Positions 53,887 to 63,731 of a stretch of 64,000 nucleotides of DNA are shown here, in pieces (position 1 is the first letter of the stretch; each line of letters opens with the position of its first letter). A program made the position numbers and the translations under genes. The stretch lies in the NCBI RefSeq assembly GCF_047302425.1, contig NZ_CP154855.1, positions 2,604,001-2,668,000 of the forward strand, given 5' to 3'. Source of the DNA: Oceanitalea sp047302425. Its GTDB lineage: Bacteria; Actinomycetota; Actinomycetes; Actinomycetales; Actinomycetaceae. The notes under the pieces were generated by a model. That model was not told the origin of the DNA, ran no database searches, and was given only the letters and a program-made list of their open reading frames with translations.

Positions 53887-55244
53887 GCCCGCTCCGCCAG
53901 CAGGGCCAGGACGCGGGGACCGAGCTCGGTGACGTCCCCGGCGCCCATGGTGAGGACGAGGTCGCCAGGGCGTGCGAGCGCGGCCACCGCCGCGGCGGCG
54001 TCCTCCCGGTCGGCGACGTAGTGCGCGCCCTCGGCCCGCGCGGTGATGAGGGAGCCGTCGACGCCGTCGACCGGGTCCTCGCGCGCCGCGTAAACGTCGG
54101 TGACGACGATCTCGTCCGCGGCACCGAGCGCGGCGGCGAACTCGGCCGCGAAGGTCTGCGTCCGCGAGTACAGGTGGGGCTGGAAGAGGACGAGCACCCG
54201 GCCCTCGCCCGCGGCGAGGCGGGCGGCGGCGAGCGTGGCGGCGACCTCGGTGGGGTGGTGGGCGTAGTCGTCGACGACGCGCACCCCGGCGGCCTCCCCG
54301 CGCGCCTCGAAGCGGCGGCCCGTGCCGCGGAAGGCCCCGAGCGCGGCGGCCAGCGCCCGCGGGTCCGCGCCGAGGGCGACGCCGGCGCACCAGGCACCCG
54401 CGGCGTTGCGGACGTTGTGGGCGCCGGTGACCGAGAGCTCCAGGCGCACCGGCTCCTCGCCCTCGCGCTCGAGGGTGGCCGAGGCGCCGGCCGCACCGAC
54501 GTCGAGCCCGGTGATCCGCACGTGCCCCTCCCCCACGCCCGGCGCCTCGCCGGTGCCGTAGGTGAGCACGCGCCCGCTCGCGCGGCGGGCCAGGCGCAGG
54601 GCGCCGTCGTCGTCCGCGCAGGCGACGAGGAGGCCGGTGACGCGGCCGGCGAAGTCGACGAAGGCCTGCTCGAAGGCGGCCCGGGAACCGTAGTGGTCGA
54701 GGTGGTCCGGCTCGACGTTCGTCACGAGGGCGACGGCGGGGCGGTAGTTGAGGAAGGAGCCGTCGGACTCGTCCGCCTCGGCGACGAAGGCGCGCCCGCT
54801 GCCCAGGTGCGCTCCGGTGCCGAGCCCGGCGACCTGTCCGCCGATGGCGTAGCTGGGGTCCGCACCGACCTCGGTGAGGGCGACGGCGAGCATGGCCGAC
54901 GTCGTCGTCTTGCCGTGCGCGCCGGCGACGGCGACGAAGTCCTGGTCCCCCGCGGCGACGACGAGCGCCTCGGAGCGGTGGATGACCGGCAGCCCGAGCT
55001 CCCGGGCCCGGACGAGCTCGGGGTTGTCGGGACGGACCGCGGTGGACACGACGACGGTCGCGTCGTCCGGGACCTGCGCGGCGGCGTGCCCGGCGTGGGC
55101 CCGGACCCCGAGCCCGCGCAGCCGCTCGAGAGTGGCGCTGTCGCGGGCGTCGGAGCCGGAGACCGCGAGCCCGCGGGCGGCGAGCAGCTCGGCGACGGGC
55201 GCCATGCCCGCCCCGCCGATCCCAATGAGGTGGTAGCGGCTCAC
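53883..55244 (-). CDS. murC: UDP-N-acetylmuramate-L-alanine ligase
   Basis: 453 aa. N-terminal IGGAGMAPVAELLAARG (UDP binding), ATP loop GAHGKTTTSAMLAVAL, and the substrate site YAHHPTEVAATLAA. It adds L-Ala to UDP-MurNAc, the first peptide-stem step. ATG/GTG at 55244 overlaps murG. Confidence 0.96.
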   Translation of the reverse strand: MSRYHLIGIGGAGMAPVAELLAARGLAVSGSDARDSATLERLRGLGVRAHAGHAAAQVPDDATVVVSTAVRPDNPELVRARELGLPVIHRSEALVVAAGDQDFVAVAGAHGKTTTSAMLAVALTEVGADPSYAIGGQVAGLGTGAHLGSGRAFVAEADESDGSFLNYRPAVALVTNVEPDHLDHYGSRAAFEQAFVDFAGRVTGLLVACADDDGALRLARRASGRVLTYGTGEAPGVGEGHVRITGLDVGAAGASATLEREGEEPVRLELSVTGAHNVRNAAGAWCAGVALGADPRALAAALGAFRGTGRRFEARGEAAGVRVVDDYAHHPTEVAATLAAARLAAGEGRVLVLFQPHLYSRTQTFAAEFAAALGAADEIVVTDVYAAREDPVDGVDGSLITARAEGAHYVADREDAAAAVAALARPGDLVLTMGAGDVTELGPRVLALLAERA

Positions 55245-56356
55245 GGCGTCACCCCGGCCGCGTCGACGACGAGCTCGGCGAGGCGGGCGGCGCCGTCGCG
55301 CACCCCGGCGCCGGCGGCGGCGCGGCCCATCGCGGCGAGACGGTCGCGGTCGGTGAGCAGCTCGAGGAGCGGGCCGGTGACGTAGGCGGGGGTGAGCTCG
55401 GCGTCGGCGACGATCGTCCCGCCACCGGCGGCGACGACGTCGGCCGCGTTGCGCCGCTGCTCCCCGTTGCCGATCGGCAGGGGCACGTAGACGGCGCCGA
55501 TCCCGAGGGCGGCGAGCTCGCTCACCGTGCCGGCACCGGAGCGGGCGAGGACGAGGTCGGCGACGGCGTAGGCGCTGGCCATGTCGTCGAGGTACGGGCG
55601 CACGTGGTAGCCCGGCAGCCCGGCGGTGGCCGCGCGGACGGGCTCGTCCTTCCCCTGGCCGGTGAGGTGGAGGACCTGGACCCCGGCCTCGGTGAGCGCG
55701 CGGGCGCCGGCGGAGACGGCCTCGTTGACCCGCTGGGCCCCGAGGGAGCCTCCGGTGACGAGGAGCGTGGTCCGCTGCGGGTCGAGGCCGAGGGCGGCGG
55801 CGCCGGCGGTGCGGCGCGCCGGGGCGTCGGTCTCGCGCTCGGCGACGAGCTCGGCGATGGCGGCGCGCAGCGGCAGTCCGGTGAGCACGGCGCGCGGCAG
55901 CGGCGTGCCCGGGAAGGAGACGGCGACGTGCCGGGCCCAGCGGGCGCCGAGCCGGTTGGCCAGCCCCGGGCGCGCGTTCTGCTCGTGGACGACGACGGGC
56001 ACCCCCAGCCGCCGCGCGGCCAGGTAGGCGGGCGTGGCGACGTAGCCGCCGAAGCCGACGACGACCTGCGCCCGGGACTCGGTGATCGCCTGCGCCGCCG
56101 CGGCGACGGCGGAGCGCAGCCGGCCGGGCAGGCGCAGGAGGTCCGGGGAGGGGCGGCGCGGCAGCGGCACGCGCGGGACGTGGCGCAGCGGCAGCCCGGC
56201 GTCGGGCACGAGGCGCGCCTCCAGCCCTGCGGTGGTCCCGAGGACGGTGATCTCCGCGCCTCCGGGCAGGTTCTGCAGGGCGGTGGCCGTGGCCAGCAGC
56301 GGGTTGACGTGGCCGGCGGTGCCTCCACCGGCGAGCAGGGCGCGCAGCTCAGCCAC
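55241..56356 (-). CDS. murG: UDP-N-acetylglucosamine:lipid I transferase
   Basis: 371 aa. LLAGGGTAGHVNPLLATATAL is the first G loop. VVGFGGYVATPAYLAARRLG and the HEQNARPGLANRL motif are followed by the C-terminal LARSGAGTVSELAALG. It makes lipid II on the inner membrane face. Starts at GTG 56356 or 56362; overlaps the end of ftsW. Confidence 0.95.
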   Translation of the reverse strand: MAELRALLAGGGTAGHVNPLLATATALQNLPGGAEITVLGTTAGLEARLVPDAGLPLRHVPRVPLPRRPSPDLLRLPGRLRSAVAAAAQAITESRAQVVVGFGGYVATPAYLAARRLGVPVVVHEQNARPGLANRLGARWARHVAVSFPGTPLPRAVLTGLPLRAAIAELVAERETDAPARRTAGAAALGLDPQRTTLLVTGGSLGAQRVNEAVSAGARALTEAGVQVLHLTGQGKDEPVRAATAGLPGYHVRPYLDDMASAYAVADLVLARSGAGTVSELAALGIGAVYVPLPIGNGEQRRNAADVVAAGGGTIVADAELTPAYVTGPLLELLTDRDRLAAMGRAAAGAGVRDGAARLAELVVDAAGVTP

Positions 56357-57614
56357 GGCCACGTCCCACGACCGCCAGCGAGCGGCGGACCACCCCGCGC
56401 CGGGCGCGCAGCGCCGCGGCGGCGCCCGGCTCGTCGCGCGCGAAGGCGAGGACCACGCCCATGGCGAGCAGGATCGCGATGAGGGCGGAGCCACCGGCCG
56501 ACACGAGCGGCAGCGGCACGCCGATGACGGGGAGGAAGCCGATGACGACCCCGATGTTGATGAGTGCCTGGCCCAGGATCCACGCGGTGATGCCACCGGT
56601 GGTGATCTTGACGAAGGGGTCGGGGTGGCGCCGCACGATGCGGAACATCCCGACGGCGAGGACGGTGAAGAGGCCGAGGACGAGCAGGGTGCCCCACAGG
56701 CCCAGCTCCTCGCCGACGATCGCGAAGATGTAGTCGTTGTGCGCCTCGGGCAGGTAGGCCCACTTCTCGCGGGAGGCGCCGAGCCCGAGCCCGGAGATGC
56801 CCCCGGTGCCCAGGCCGTAGAGGCCGTGGAGGGTCTGGTAGCACGCGGCGGACTCGTCGCAGTCGCCGCCGAAGACGGCGGTGATGCGCTGCATCCGGTT
56901 CTCGGAGAGGACCACGAGGAAGGCGACGGCTCCCGCTCCGGCGACGAGGGCGGCACCGAACCACTTGAGCGGCACGCCCGCGACGAACATCGCCCCGGCG
57001 ACGACCGCCGCGACGACGAGCGCGGTGCCGAGGTCGCGCCCGCCGAGGACCAGCCCGAGCGCGGCGGCGGACACGACGAGTCCGGGCACGAGGACGTGCT
57101 GCCAGCGGTCCAGGAGGTGGGCCTTGCGGGCGAGGACGAGCCCGAGCCACACGGCGAGTGCGAGCTTGAGGAACTCCGAGGGCTGGATGGTCTGGCCCCC
57201 GCCGATGTAGATCCAGTTCGTGTTGCCCTTCTCGCCGCGGGCGAGCGGCGTGAAGATCAGCGCCTGGAGCAGCATCCCGAGGCCGAGCGCCGGCCAGGCC
57301 AGCTTGCGGTACCAGGCGACCGGGATGCGGCTGGCGACGAGCATGAGCGGCACCCCGATGAGTGCGAACGTCGCCTGGCTGAAGAACTGGCCGTACGGAC
57401 TGCCGGTGTCCCGGATCGAGGCGATCGAGGAGGCGGACAGCACCATGACGACGCCGATCGCGAGCAGGAGCGCCACGGCTCCGCCGACCAGGTAGTAGCT
57501 GAGGACGGCCGGCCCGCGGGTCGCGGGGTGGGCGGTGTCCCGGGCGCCGGGGCGCACGGCCGGTGCGACCGGCGCGGCGGCCCGCCCCAGGCGCCCCGGC
57601 TGCAGGGCGGTCAT
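56349..57614 (-). CDS. ftsW: Peptidoglycan glycosyltransferase FtsW
   Basis: 421 aa, about ten membrane helices, SEDS family. Conserved NWIYIGGGQTIQPSEFLKL, AHNDYIFAIVGEELGLWG (with the catalytic Asp region) and VSAGGSALIAILLAMG. It polymerises septal glycan together with FtsI. ATG 57614 overlaps the murD stop by 4 nt. Confidence 0.95.
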   Translation of the reverse strand: MTALQPGRLGRAAAPVAPAVRPGARDTAHPATRGPAVLSYYLVGGAVALLLAIGVVMVLSASSIASIRDTGSPYGQFFSQATFALIGVPLMLVASRIPVAWYRKLAWPALGLGMLLQALIFTPLARGEKGNTNWIYIGGGQTIQPSEFLKLALAVWLGLVLARKAHLLDRWQHVLVPGLVVSAAALGLVLGGRDLGTALVVAAVVAGAMFVAGVPLKWFGAALVAGAGAVAFLVVLSENRMQRITAVFGGDCDESAACYQTLHGLYGLGTGGISGLGLGASREKWAYLPEAHNDYIFAIVGEELGLWGTLLVLGLFTVLAVGMFRIVRRHPDPFVKITTGGITAWILGQALINIGVVIGFLPVIGVPLPLVSAGGSALIAILLAMGVVLAFARDEPGAAAALRARRGVVRRSLAVVGRGRG

Positions 57615-59068
57615 CCCCGCTCCCCCGGCAGCGCGCGCACGGCCGCGGCGAAGGCGTCCCCGCGGGCGGCGTAGCTCGCGAACTGGTCCATGGAGGCGCA
57701 CGCCGGCGCGAGCAGCACGGTGTCGCCCGGCTGGGCGAGCCGCGCGGCGGCGGAGACGGCGTGGGACATCACGCCCCCAGTGTCACCAGCCTCGACCTCC
57801 GTGACCGGCACATCCGGTGCGTGTCGTGCAAGTGCCTCGCGCAGCGGGGCGCGGTCCACGCCGATGAGGACGACGGCGCGCAGCCGGTCCGCGACGTCCC
57901 GCACGAGGTCGTCGAAGCGGGCCCCCTTGGCCAGCCCCCCGGCCACCCACACGCCGCGGCCCTCCGACAGCGCCCCGAGGCTGGCCCGGGCGGCGTGCGC
58001 GTTCGTCGCCTTGGAGTCGTCGACCCAGGTGACCCCGCCGCGGGTGGCGACGAGCTCGATCCGGTGCCGTCCGCCGTCGTAGTCCCGCAGGCCGGCGGCG
58101 ACCGCGGCGGCGGGCACCCCGTGGGCGCGGGCGAGTGCGGCGGCGGCGAGCGCGTCGGCGACGACGTGCCCGGGCACCTGCCCGCCGGGCAGCGGGGCGA
58201 GGTGGGCGAGGTCGTCGAGGGTGGCGAGGGAGGCGGCGGTGGTCTGCCGGCGCGGCTCGAAGGCGCGGTCGCACAGCACGTCCTCGACGATCCCGAGCTC
58301 CCCGACCGCGGGGGTGCCGAGGACGGTGCCGACGGCGCGGGCCCCCTCGGCGACGTCGGCCTCCTCGACCATCGCGCGGGTCGTCGCGTCGGTGTAGATG
58401 CAGGCCTTGCGGGTGCGCGCGTAGACGCGGGCCTTCGCGTCGCGGTAGGCGGCGAGGGAGCCGTGCCAGTCGAGGTGGTCGGGGGCGAGGTTGAGGCAGA
58501 CCGAGGCCTCGGGCTCGACGCTGTGGGTGAGGTGGAGCTGGAAGCTGGACAGCTCGACCGCGAGGGCGTCCACGCCGCCCCCGGCGACGACCTGCACCAC
58601 GGGGGTGCCGACGTTGCCGACCGCCGGTGCCCGCAGGCCCGCGGCGGTGAGGATGGAGCTGAGCATGCCGACAGTCGTCGTCTTGCCGTTGGTGCCGGTG
58701 AGGGTGAGCCAGGCGGGCGCCGTCGTCGTCGCCGTCCGCTGCACCTGCCAGGCGAGCTCGACCTCGCTCCAGCACGGCAGGCCGGCCGCGGCCGCCCGGG
58801 TGAGGAGCGGGGAGCCGGCGGGCACGCCCGGGGACACGACGGCGAGGTCCGCCCCGGCCGTGAGGACGGCGTCGGCGAGGGCGGCGTCGTCGGCGGCGGC
58901 GAGCAGCTCCACGCGGGAGCCGAGCTCGGCGGCGGCGGCCTCGACGGTCGCCTCGCTCCGGTCGACCCCGGTGACGCGCGCGCCCAGGGTGGTGAGGACG
59001 TCGGCGGCGGCGCGCCCGGACGTGCCGAGCCCGACGACGACGACGTGCGCGTCGCCGAGCCCGCTCAC
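57611..59068 (-). CDS. murD: UDP-N-acetylmuramoylalanine-D-glutamate ligase
   Basis: 485 aa. VVVVGLGTSGRAAADVL (N-domain), TLTGTNGKTTTVGML (ATP), LNLAPDHLDWHGS and WVDDSKATNAHAARASL. It adds D-Glu to UDP-MurNAc-L-Ala. GTG 59068 overlaps the mraY stop. Confidence 0.96.
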   Translation of the reverse strand: MSGLGDAHVVVVGLGTSGRAAADVLTTLGARVTGVDRSEATVEAAAAELGSRVELLAAADDAALADAVLTAGADLAVVSPGVPAGSPLLTRAAAAGLPCWSEVELAWQVQRTATTTAPAWLTLTGTNGKTTTVGMLSSILTAAGLRAPAVGNVGTPVVQVVAGGGVDALAVELSSFQLHLTHSVEPEASVCLNLAPDHLDWHGSLAAYRDAKARVYARTRKACIYTDATTRAMVEEADVAEGARAVGTVLGTPAVGELGIVEDVLCDRAFEPRRQTTAASLATLDDLAHLAPLPGGQVPGHVVADALAAAALARAHGVPAAAVAAGLRDYDGGRHRIELVATRGGVTWVDDSKATNAHAARASLGALSEGRGVWVAGGLAKGARFDDLVRDVADRLRAVVLIGVDRAPLREALARHAPDVPVTEVEAGDTGGVMSHAVSAAARLAQPGDTVLLAPACASMDQFASYAARGDAFAAAVRALPGERG

Positions 59069-60153
59069 GCCGTCACCCACTCCGCGTAGAAGATGCCCAG
59101 GCCCAGGGCGACGCACAGGGCGGCGATGAGCCAGAAGCGGATGACGATCGTCACCTCTCCCCAGCCACCGAGCTCGAAGTGGTGGTGGAGCGGGGCCATG
59201 CGGAAGACGCGTTTACCGGTCGCCTTGAAGAAGCCGATCTGGATGACGTCGCTCATGACGATGATGACGAACAGGCCGCCGATGACGATGGCGAGGAACT
59301 GGGTGTGGGTGAGGATCGAGAAGCCGGCGATCGCGCCGCCCAGGGCGAGGGAGCCGGTGTCGCCCATGAAGATCTGCGCCGGGGAGGCGTTCCACCACAG
59401 GAAGCCGAGGCAGGCGCCGATGAGGGCCGCGCCGATGAGCGAGAGGTCGCGGGGGTCGCGGACCTCGTAGCAGGCGGACCAGGCGGCGCTCTGGTCGGAG
59501 AGGAACTGGCAGTTCTGGTTGGACTGCCACATCGCGATGACCGTGTACGCGGCGAAGACCATCGCCGAGGCGCCGGTGGCCAGGCCGTCCAGCCCGTCGG
59601 TGAGGTTGACGGCGTTGGACCACGCGGTGATGAGGAAGTTGGCCCACAGCACGAACAGGACGAGCCCGAGGAAGGCGCCGGCGAAGGCGAGGTCGATCGA
59701 GGTGTCGCGCACGCCGGAGATGTGGGTCGAGCCGGGGGTGCGGAAGTTCTCGTTGGGGAACTGCAGCGCGAGGACCGCGAAGGTGATGCCGACGAAGGCC
59801 TGGCCGATGATCTTCCACCGGGCGCTGAGGCCGAGCGAGCGCTGCCGGCTGATCTTGATGTAGTCGTCGGCAAAGCCGATGACGCCCAGGCCCACGATGA
59901 GGAAGAGCAGGAGCAGGCCGGAGGCGTTCGGGGGCCGGCCGGCGGTGAGGTTGGCGACCGCGTAGCCGATGACGGTGGCGAGGATGATGACGACGCCGCC
60001 CATCGTCGGCGTGCCGCGCTTGGTGTAGTGCGCGGTGGGGCCGTCCTGGCGGATGAACTGGCCGTAGTTCCGCTTGGTGAGGAAGCGGATGAACAGCGGC
60101 GTGCCGAAGAGCGCGACGACGAGGGCGGTGCCCCCCGCCACGAGGATGGTCAC
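59065..60153 (-). CDS. mraY: Phospho-N-acetylmuramoyl-pentapeptide transferase
   Basis: 362 aa, about ten membrane helices. TPTMGGVVI, the Asp pair of GFADDYIKISRQRSLGL, VNLTDGLDGLATG, IFMGDTGSLALGG and the loop HHHFELGGWGE are all present. It makes lipid I on undecaprenyl phosphate. GTG at 60153 (or 60156) overlaps the murF stop. Confidence 0.97.
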   Translation of the reverse strand: MTILVAGGTALVVALFGTPLFIRFLTKRNYGQFIRQDGPTAHYTKRGTPTMGGVVIILATVIGYAVANLTAGRPPNASGLLLLFLIVGLGVIGFADDYIKISRQRSLGLSARWKIIGQAFVGITFAVLALQFPNENFRTPGSTHISGVRDTSIDLAFAGAFLGLVLFVLWANFLITAWSNAVNLTDGLDGLATGASAMVFAAYTVIAMWQSNQNCQFLSDQSAAWSACYEVRDPRDLSLIGAALIGACLGFLWWNASPAQIFMGDTGSLALGGAIAGFSILTHTQFLAIVIGGLFVIIVMSDVIQIGFFKATGKRVFRMAPLHHHFELGGWGEVTIVIRFWLIAALCVALGLGIFYAEWVTA

Positions 60154-61541
60154 CACGCGGTGCCACCCCCCAGCCGTTCCGCCAGGCGCCACACGCCCGA
60201 GCCGTTGGACCCCTTGAGCAGCACGAGGTCACCCTCCTGGAGAAGCTCGTCGAGAAGGGCCGCGGCGGCATCGGCGTCGGCGGGACAGTGGACCTGCGGG
60301 CCTGCGCCCGCCCCACGGCGCACCGGCTCGCCCGCGGGGCCGAGGGCGACGATGACGTCGATCCCGAGCTCCGCGGCGAGACGGCCGACGTCCTCGTGGG
60401 CGCGCTCGGCCTCCTGGCCGAGCTCGAGCATCTCCCCGACGACGGCGATCCTGCGGCGGGCGGGCATCGCCGCCGTGGCGCGCAGGGCGGCGGCCATCGA
60501 GTCGGGGTTGGCGTTGTAGGCGTCGTCGAGGACGACGACGCCGTCGGGCCGCTCGGTGATCGCCATGCGGTGGGCGCTCACCCGCTCGGCGGAGCTGAGC
60601 CCGTGGGCGACCGCGCCGGCGTCCAGCCCGAGGGCGAGTGCGGCGCCGGCGACGGCCAGCGCGTTGGCGACCTGGTGCTCCCCGTGCAGGGCCAGGCGCA
60701 CCGGGTGGCTGGCGCGCACGCCGGAGGCGTCGGTGTGGAGGATGAAGGAGGGGCGGGCCTGCTCGTCGAGGGTGACGTCGCTCGCGCGCACGTCGGCCCG
60801 CTCGCCGCGCCCGAAGAAGGTGACCGGCCCGGGCGCGCCGGCGGCCATGGCGGCCACGCGCGCGTCGTCGGCGTTGAGGACGGCGGTCCCGCCGGGCAGG
60901 AGGCCGGCGACGATCTCGGCCTTGGCGCGCGCGACGGCGTCGATCGTCCCGAACCCGCCCATGTGGGCGTGCCCGACGACGAGGACGACGGCGACGTCCA
61001 GCGGCGCGATGCGCGTGAGGTAGTCGATGTGCCCGGGGCCGCTGGCGCCCATCTCGAGGACGAGGTAGCGGGTCTCGCGGGTGGCCGAGAGCACGGTGAG
61101 CGGCAGGCCGATCTCGTTGTTGAAGGACTCGCGCGGCGCGACGGTGGGCCCGGCGTGGGCGAGCACCTGGGCCAGGAGGTCCTTCGTCGTCGTCTTGCCG
61201 ACCGAGCCGGTGAGCCCGACGACCTGGAGGGAGCCCTCGGCCCGCAGCCGGGCGAGCACCTCGCGGGCGAGCTCGCCAAGGGCGGTGACGGAGTCCTCGA
61301 CGAGGACGTGCGGGGCGTCGACGGCGCGCTCGGCGACGACGACGGCCGCCCCGGCCGCGTGCGCGGCGGCGGCGTGGTCGTGGCCGTCGGTCCGCTCCCC
61401 GCGGACGGCGACGAAGACCGAGCCGGGCCCGGCGAGGCGCGAGTCGGTGACGACGCCCCCGGTGAGGAGGAGCTGGGGGTCCACGCCCACCGGGCGTCCG
61501 CCGACGGCTCGAGCGAGCTGGGCGACGGTGAGCTGGATCAC
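60150..61541 (-). CDS. murF: UDP-MurNAc-tripeptide D-alanyl-D-alanine ligase
   Basis: 463 aa. TDSRLAGPGSVFVAVRG (N-domain), GLTGSVGKTTTKDLLAQ (ATP loop), EMGASGPGHIDYL and VVLDDAYNANPDSMAAAL. It adds D-Ala-D-Ala to the stem. It follows ftsI after only 58 bp; the murE gene usually found between them is absent. The frame upstream of GTG 61541 enters ftsI sequence. Confidence 0.96.
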   Translation of the reverse strand: MIQLTVAQLARAVGGRPVGVDPQLLLTGGVVTDSRLAGPGSVFVAVRGERTDGHDHAAAAHAAGAAVVVAERAVDAPHVLVEDSVTALGELAREVLARLRAEGSLQVVGLTGSVGKTTTKDLLAQVLAHAGPTVAPRESFNNEIGLPLTVLSATRETRYLVLEMGASGPGHIDYLTRIAPLDVAVVLVVGHAHMGGFGTIDAVARAKAEIVAGLLPGGTAVLNADDARVAAMAAGAPGPVTFFGRGERADVRASDVTLDEQARPSFILHTDASGVRASHPVRLALHGEHQVANALAVAGAALALGLDAGAVAHGLSSAERVSAHRMAITERPDGVVVLDDAYNANPDSMAAALRATAAMPARRRIAVVGEMLELGQEAERAHEDVGRLAAELGIDVIVALGPAGEPVRRGAGAGPQVHCPADADAAAALLDELLQEGDLVLLKGSNGSGVWRLAERLGGGTAW

Positions 61542-61599
61542 GGCTGCCCCCACCGGAGCTGGTCTGAAGTCACGTCTCGACAATCTATCCGCAGGGACC

Positions 61600-63351
61600 T
61601 CACTCTGCCCGCATGGGGAAGAGTGATGCTGGCGTCGTCGAGGGCGGGACGCCGAGGTGCTGCAGGGTGTAGCCGGCGATGTCCTTGAAGGCCGGCGCGG
61701 CGATGATCGAGGACGGCACCTGGTGGCGCGGGTGGTAGACGACGATGCCGACGGCGAACTTCGGGTCCTCCGCCGGGGCCACGCCGACGAAGTTGGCGAC
61801 GGTCCGCGTGAGGTTGCCGTTCTCGTCCGGGACCTGCGCCGTTCCGGTCTTCCCGGCGAGCCGGTAGCCCTCGAGCTGCCCGAGGACACCGGTGCCCTCC
61901 TGGGTGATGACGCCCTCCATCATCGTGATCATCTGCTCGGCGGTCTCCGCGCTCACCACCTGTCGGCCCTCGGGGACCTCGGCGGCGTGGTAGCGGCCCG
62001 AGGCGTCGGTCGTGCCGTCGACCAGGCGGGGGGCGTGGTACACGCCACCGTTGCCGAGCGCCGCGGCGATCGCGGTGTTCTGGACGAGGTTGACGGCCAG
62101 GCCCTGGCCGAACATCGTCGTGTAGCGCTGGCGGCCGTCCCACGTGTCCGGGGAGCCGAGGATGCCGGGCGTCTCGCCGGGCAGCTCGATGCCCGTGCGC
62201 TCGCCCATCCCGAAGGCGCGGAAGTACTCGTAGCGCTCCTCGTCGCTCATCCGGTCACCGATCATCACCGTGCCGGTGTTCGACGACGTCGCGAGGATGC
62301 CGGCGACCGTCATCTGCTCGGTGGCGTGCGGGTCGGCGTCAGAGAAGGTCTGGCCCGACGGCGTCGTGAACCGGTCGGGGGTGGTGAAGGTCGTCGTCGG
62401 CGTCACCGCGCCGACGTCGATGGCGGCGGCGAAGGTGGGCAGCTTGCCGGTCGAGCCGTTCTCGTAAGCGGCCTGGACGGCACGCGAGCCGCGGTTCTCC
62501 GGCGGGCTCGCCTGGTAGTTGTTGGGGTCCACGGCGTCGGAGTCGGCGACGGCGAGGAGCCGGCCGGTGCCGATCTCCTGGACGACCATGGCACCCCACG
62601 ACGCGCGGTAGCGGTCGACGGTCTCGTCGATGACCCGCTGGGCGCGGAACTGGATGTCGCGGTCGATCGTCGTGTGGACGTCGTCGCCCGGCTCGGCGGG
62701 GACGGTCTCGCGCAGGCCCGTGGGGATGGACTGCCCGGTGCGGCCGATCTCGACGACGCTGCTGCCCGGCACGCCCCGGAGGGTCTCCTCGAAGGTGAGC
62801 TCGAGTCCGGCCAGCCCCTCGTTGTCGCGCCCGACGTAGCCGAGGATGTTGCCGGCCGTGTTGCCGTTGGGGTAGAGCCGCTCGGAGGTCTGCTCGGGCT
62901 CGATGCCGGGGATGCCGAGGGCCTGGATCTCGCGCCACTGCTCGGGGGTGAGGCCGCGGGCGATGTAGGCGAAGGTCGAGTCGCCGACCATCTCGGCGCC
63001 GAGCTCGGCCGGGTCGCGGTCCAGGAGCGGGGCGAGCAGGGCGGCCGCGGCGACCGCGCCCTCCTTGGTCTCGCCGTCGATCTCCGTCGTGAACTCACGG
63101 ACCTTGAGCTGGTTGACGCCGATGTTGTAGCGCTGGACGGAGGTGGCGAGCACCTCCCCGTTGGCGTCGAGGATGTCCCCGCGCATGGCCTGGATCGTCG
63201 AGTGCGACAGGCGGCTGTTGAGCGCGTCCTCGGCCAGGCGCGGGCCTTCGAGGGCCTGGACGTAGACGAGGCGGCCGGCGAAGACGATGACGATCGCGAG
63301 GAGGACGGCCAGGACCGCGTTGTGGCGCCGGACGAGGGTGCGCCCGCTCAC
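61600..63351 (-). CDS. ftsI: Penicillin-binding protein FtsI (PBP3-type transpeptidase)
   Basis: 583 aa. One N-terminal membrane helix (AVLAVLLAIVIVFAGRLVYV), a PBP dimerisation domain, then the transpeptidase: active Ser in SxxK (S300-T-G-K303 of ENGSTGKLPTF), SxN in ATSSNTGTV and KTG in RLAGKTGTAQ. It crosslinks septal peptidoglycan as FtsW's partner. ATG/GTG start 63351 overlaps the FtsL-like gene by 4 bp. Confidence 0.95.
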   Translation of the reverse strand: MSGRTLVRRHNAVLAVLLAIVIVFAGRLVYVQALEGPRLAEDALNSRLSHSTIQAMRGDILDANGEVLATSVQRYNIGVNQLKVREFTTEIDGETKEGAVAAAALLAPLLDRDPAELGAEMVGDSTFAYIARGLTPEQWREIQALGIPGIEPEQTSERLYPNGNTAGNILGYVGRDNEGLAGLELTFEETLRGVPGSSVVEIGRTGQSIPTGLRETVPAEPGDDVHTTIDRDIQFRAQRVIDETVDRYRASWGAMVVQEIGTGRLLAVADSDAVDPNNYQASPPENRGSRAVQAAYENGSTGKLPTFAAAIDVGAVTPTTTFTTPDRFTTPSGQTFSDADPHATEQMTVAGILATSSNTGTVMIGDRMSDEERYEYFRAFGMGERTGIELPGETPGILGSPDTWDGRQRYTTMFGQGLAVNLVQNTAIAAALGNGGVYHAPRLVDGTTDASGRYHAAEVPEGRQVVSAETAEQMITMMEGVITQEGTGVLGQLEGYRLAGKTGTAQVPDENGNLTRTVANFVGVAPAEDPKFAVGIVVYHPRHQVPSSIIAAPAFKDIAGYTLQHLGVPPSTTPASLFPMRAE

Positions 63352-63731
63352 TGCGGGTCACTCCCGCCGAGGATCGTGCCCTCCCGCAGGGAGATGAAGT
63401 CGACGCGCTCGGCGGGCACCATGCCCAGCTCCTCGGCCTTGCGCTGGAGCGAGGCGGGGGAACCGGCCTCCTCGACCTGCTGGACGAGGCTGGTCTCGGC
63501 CTCGACGAGCCGGTTGAGGCTGCGCTGGGCGTCGTGGATGGCGTAGGCGTCCACGGCCATCTGGGTGTTGATGAGCAGCGCCGCGACGAGCGAGCCGAGG
63601 AGGATCGTCGCGCACAGCACGAGGTAGGGCACGAGGGACCGGGCCGGCGCGGGGCTGCGCACGACCTGGAGACGCGGGCGCCAGGACCGGCGCGGCTCGA
63701 CGGCGGCGGTACGTGCGGGCATCGCGCTCAT
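63348..63731 (-). CDS. FtsL-like cell division protein
   Basis: 127 aa. A basic cytoplasmic N-terminus, one membrane helix (LVPYLVLCATILLGSLVAALLI, about 34-55) and an extracytoplasmic coiled coil (AQRSLNRLVEAETSLVQQVEEAG) ending in ELGMVPAERVDFISL. Position between rsmH and ftsI identifies it as the actinobacterial FtsL equivalent. Starts at ATG 63731 in a 4-bp overlap with rsmH. Confidence 0.85.
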   Translation of the reverse strand: MSAMPARTAAVEPRRSWRPRLQVVRSPAPARSLVPYLVLCATILLGSLVAALLINTQMAVDAYAIHDAQRSLNRLVEAETSLVQQVEEAGSPASLQRKAEELGMVPAERVDFISLREGTILGGSDPQ

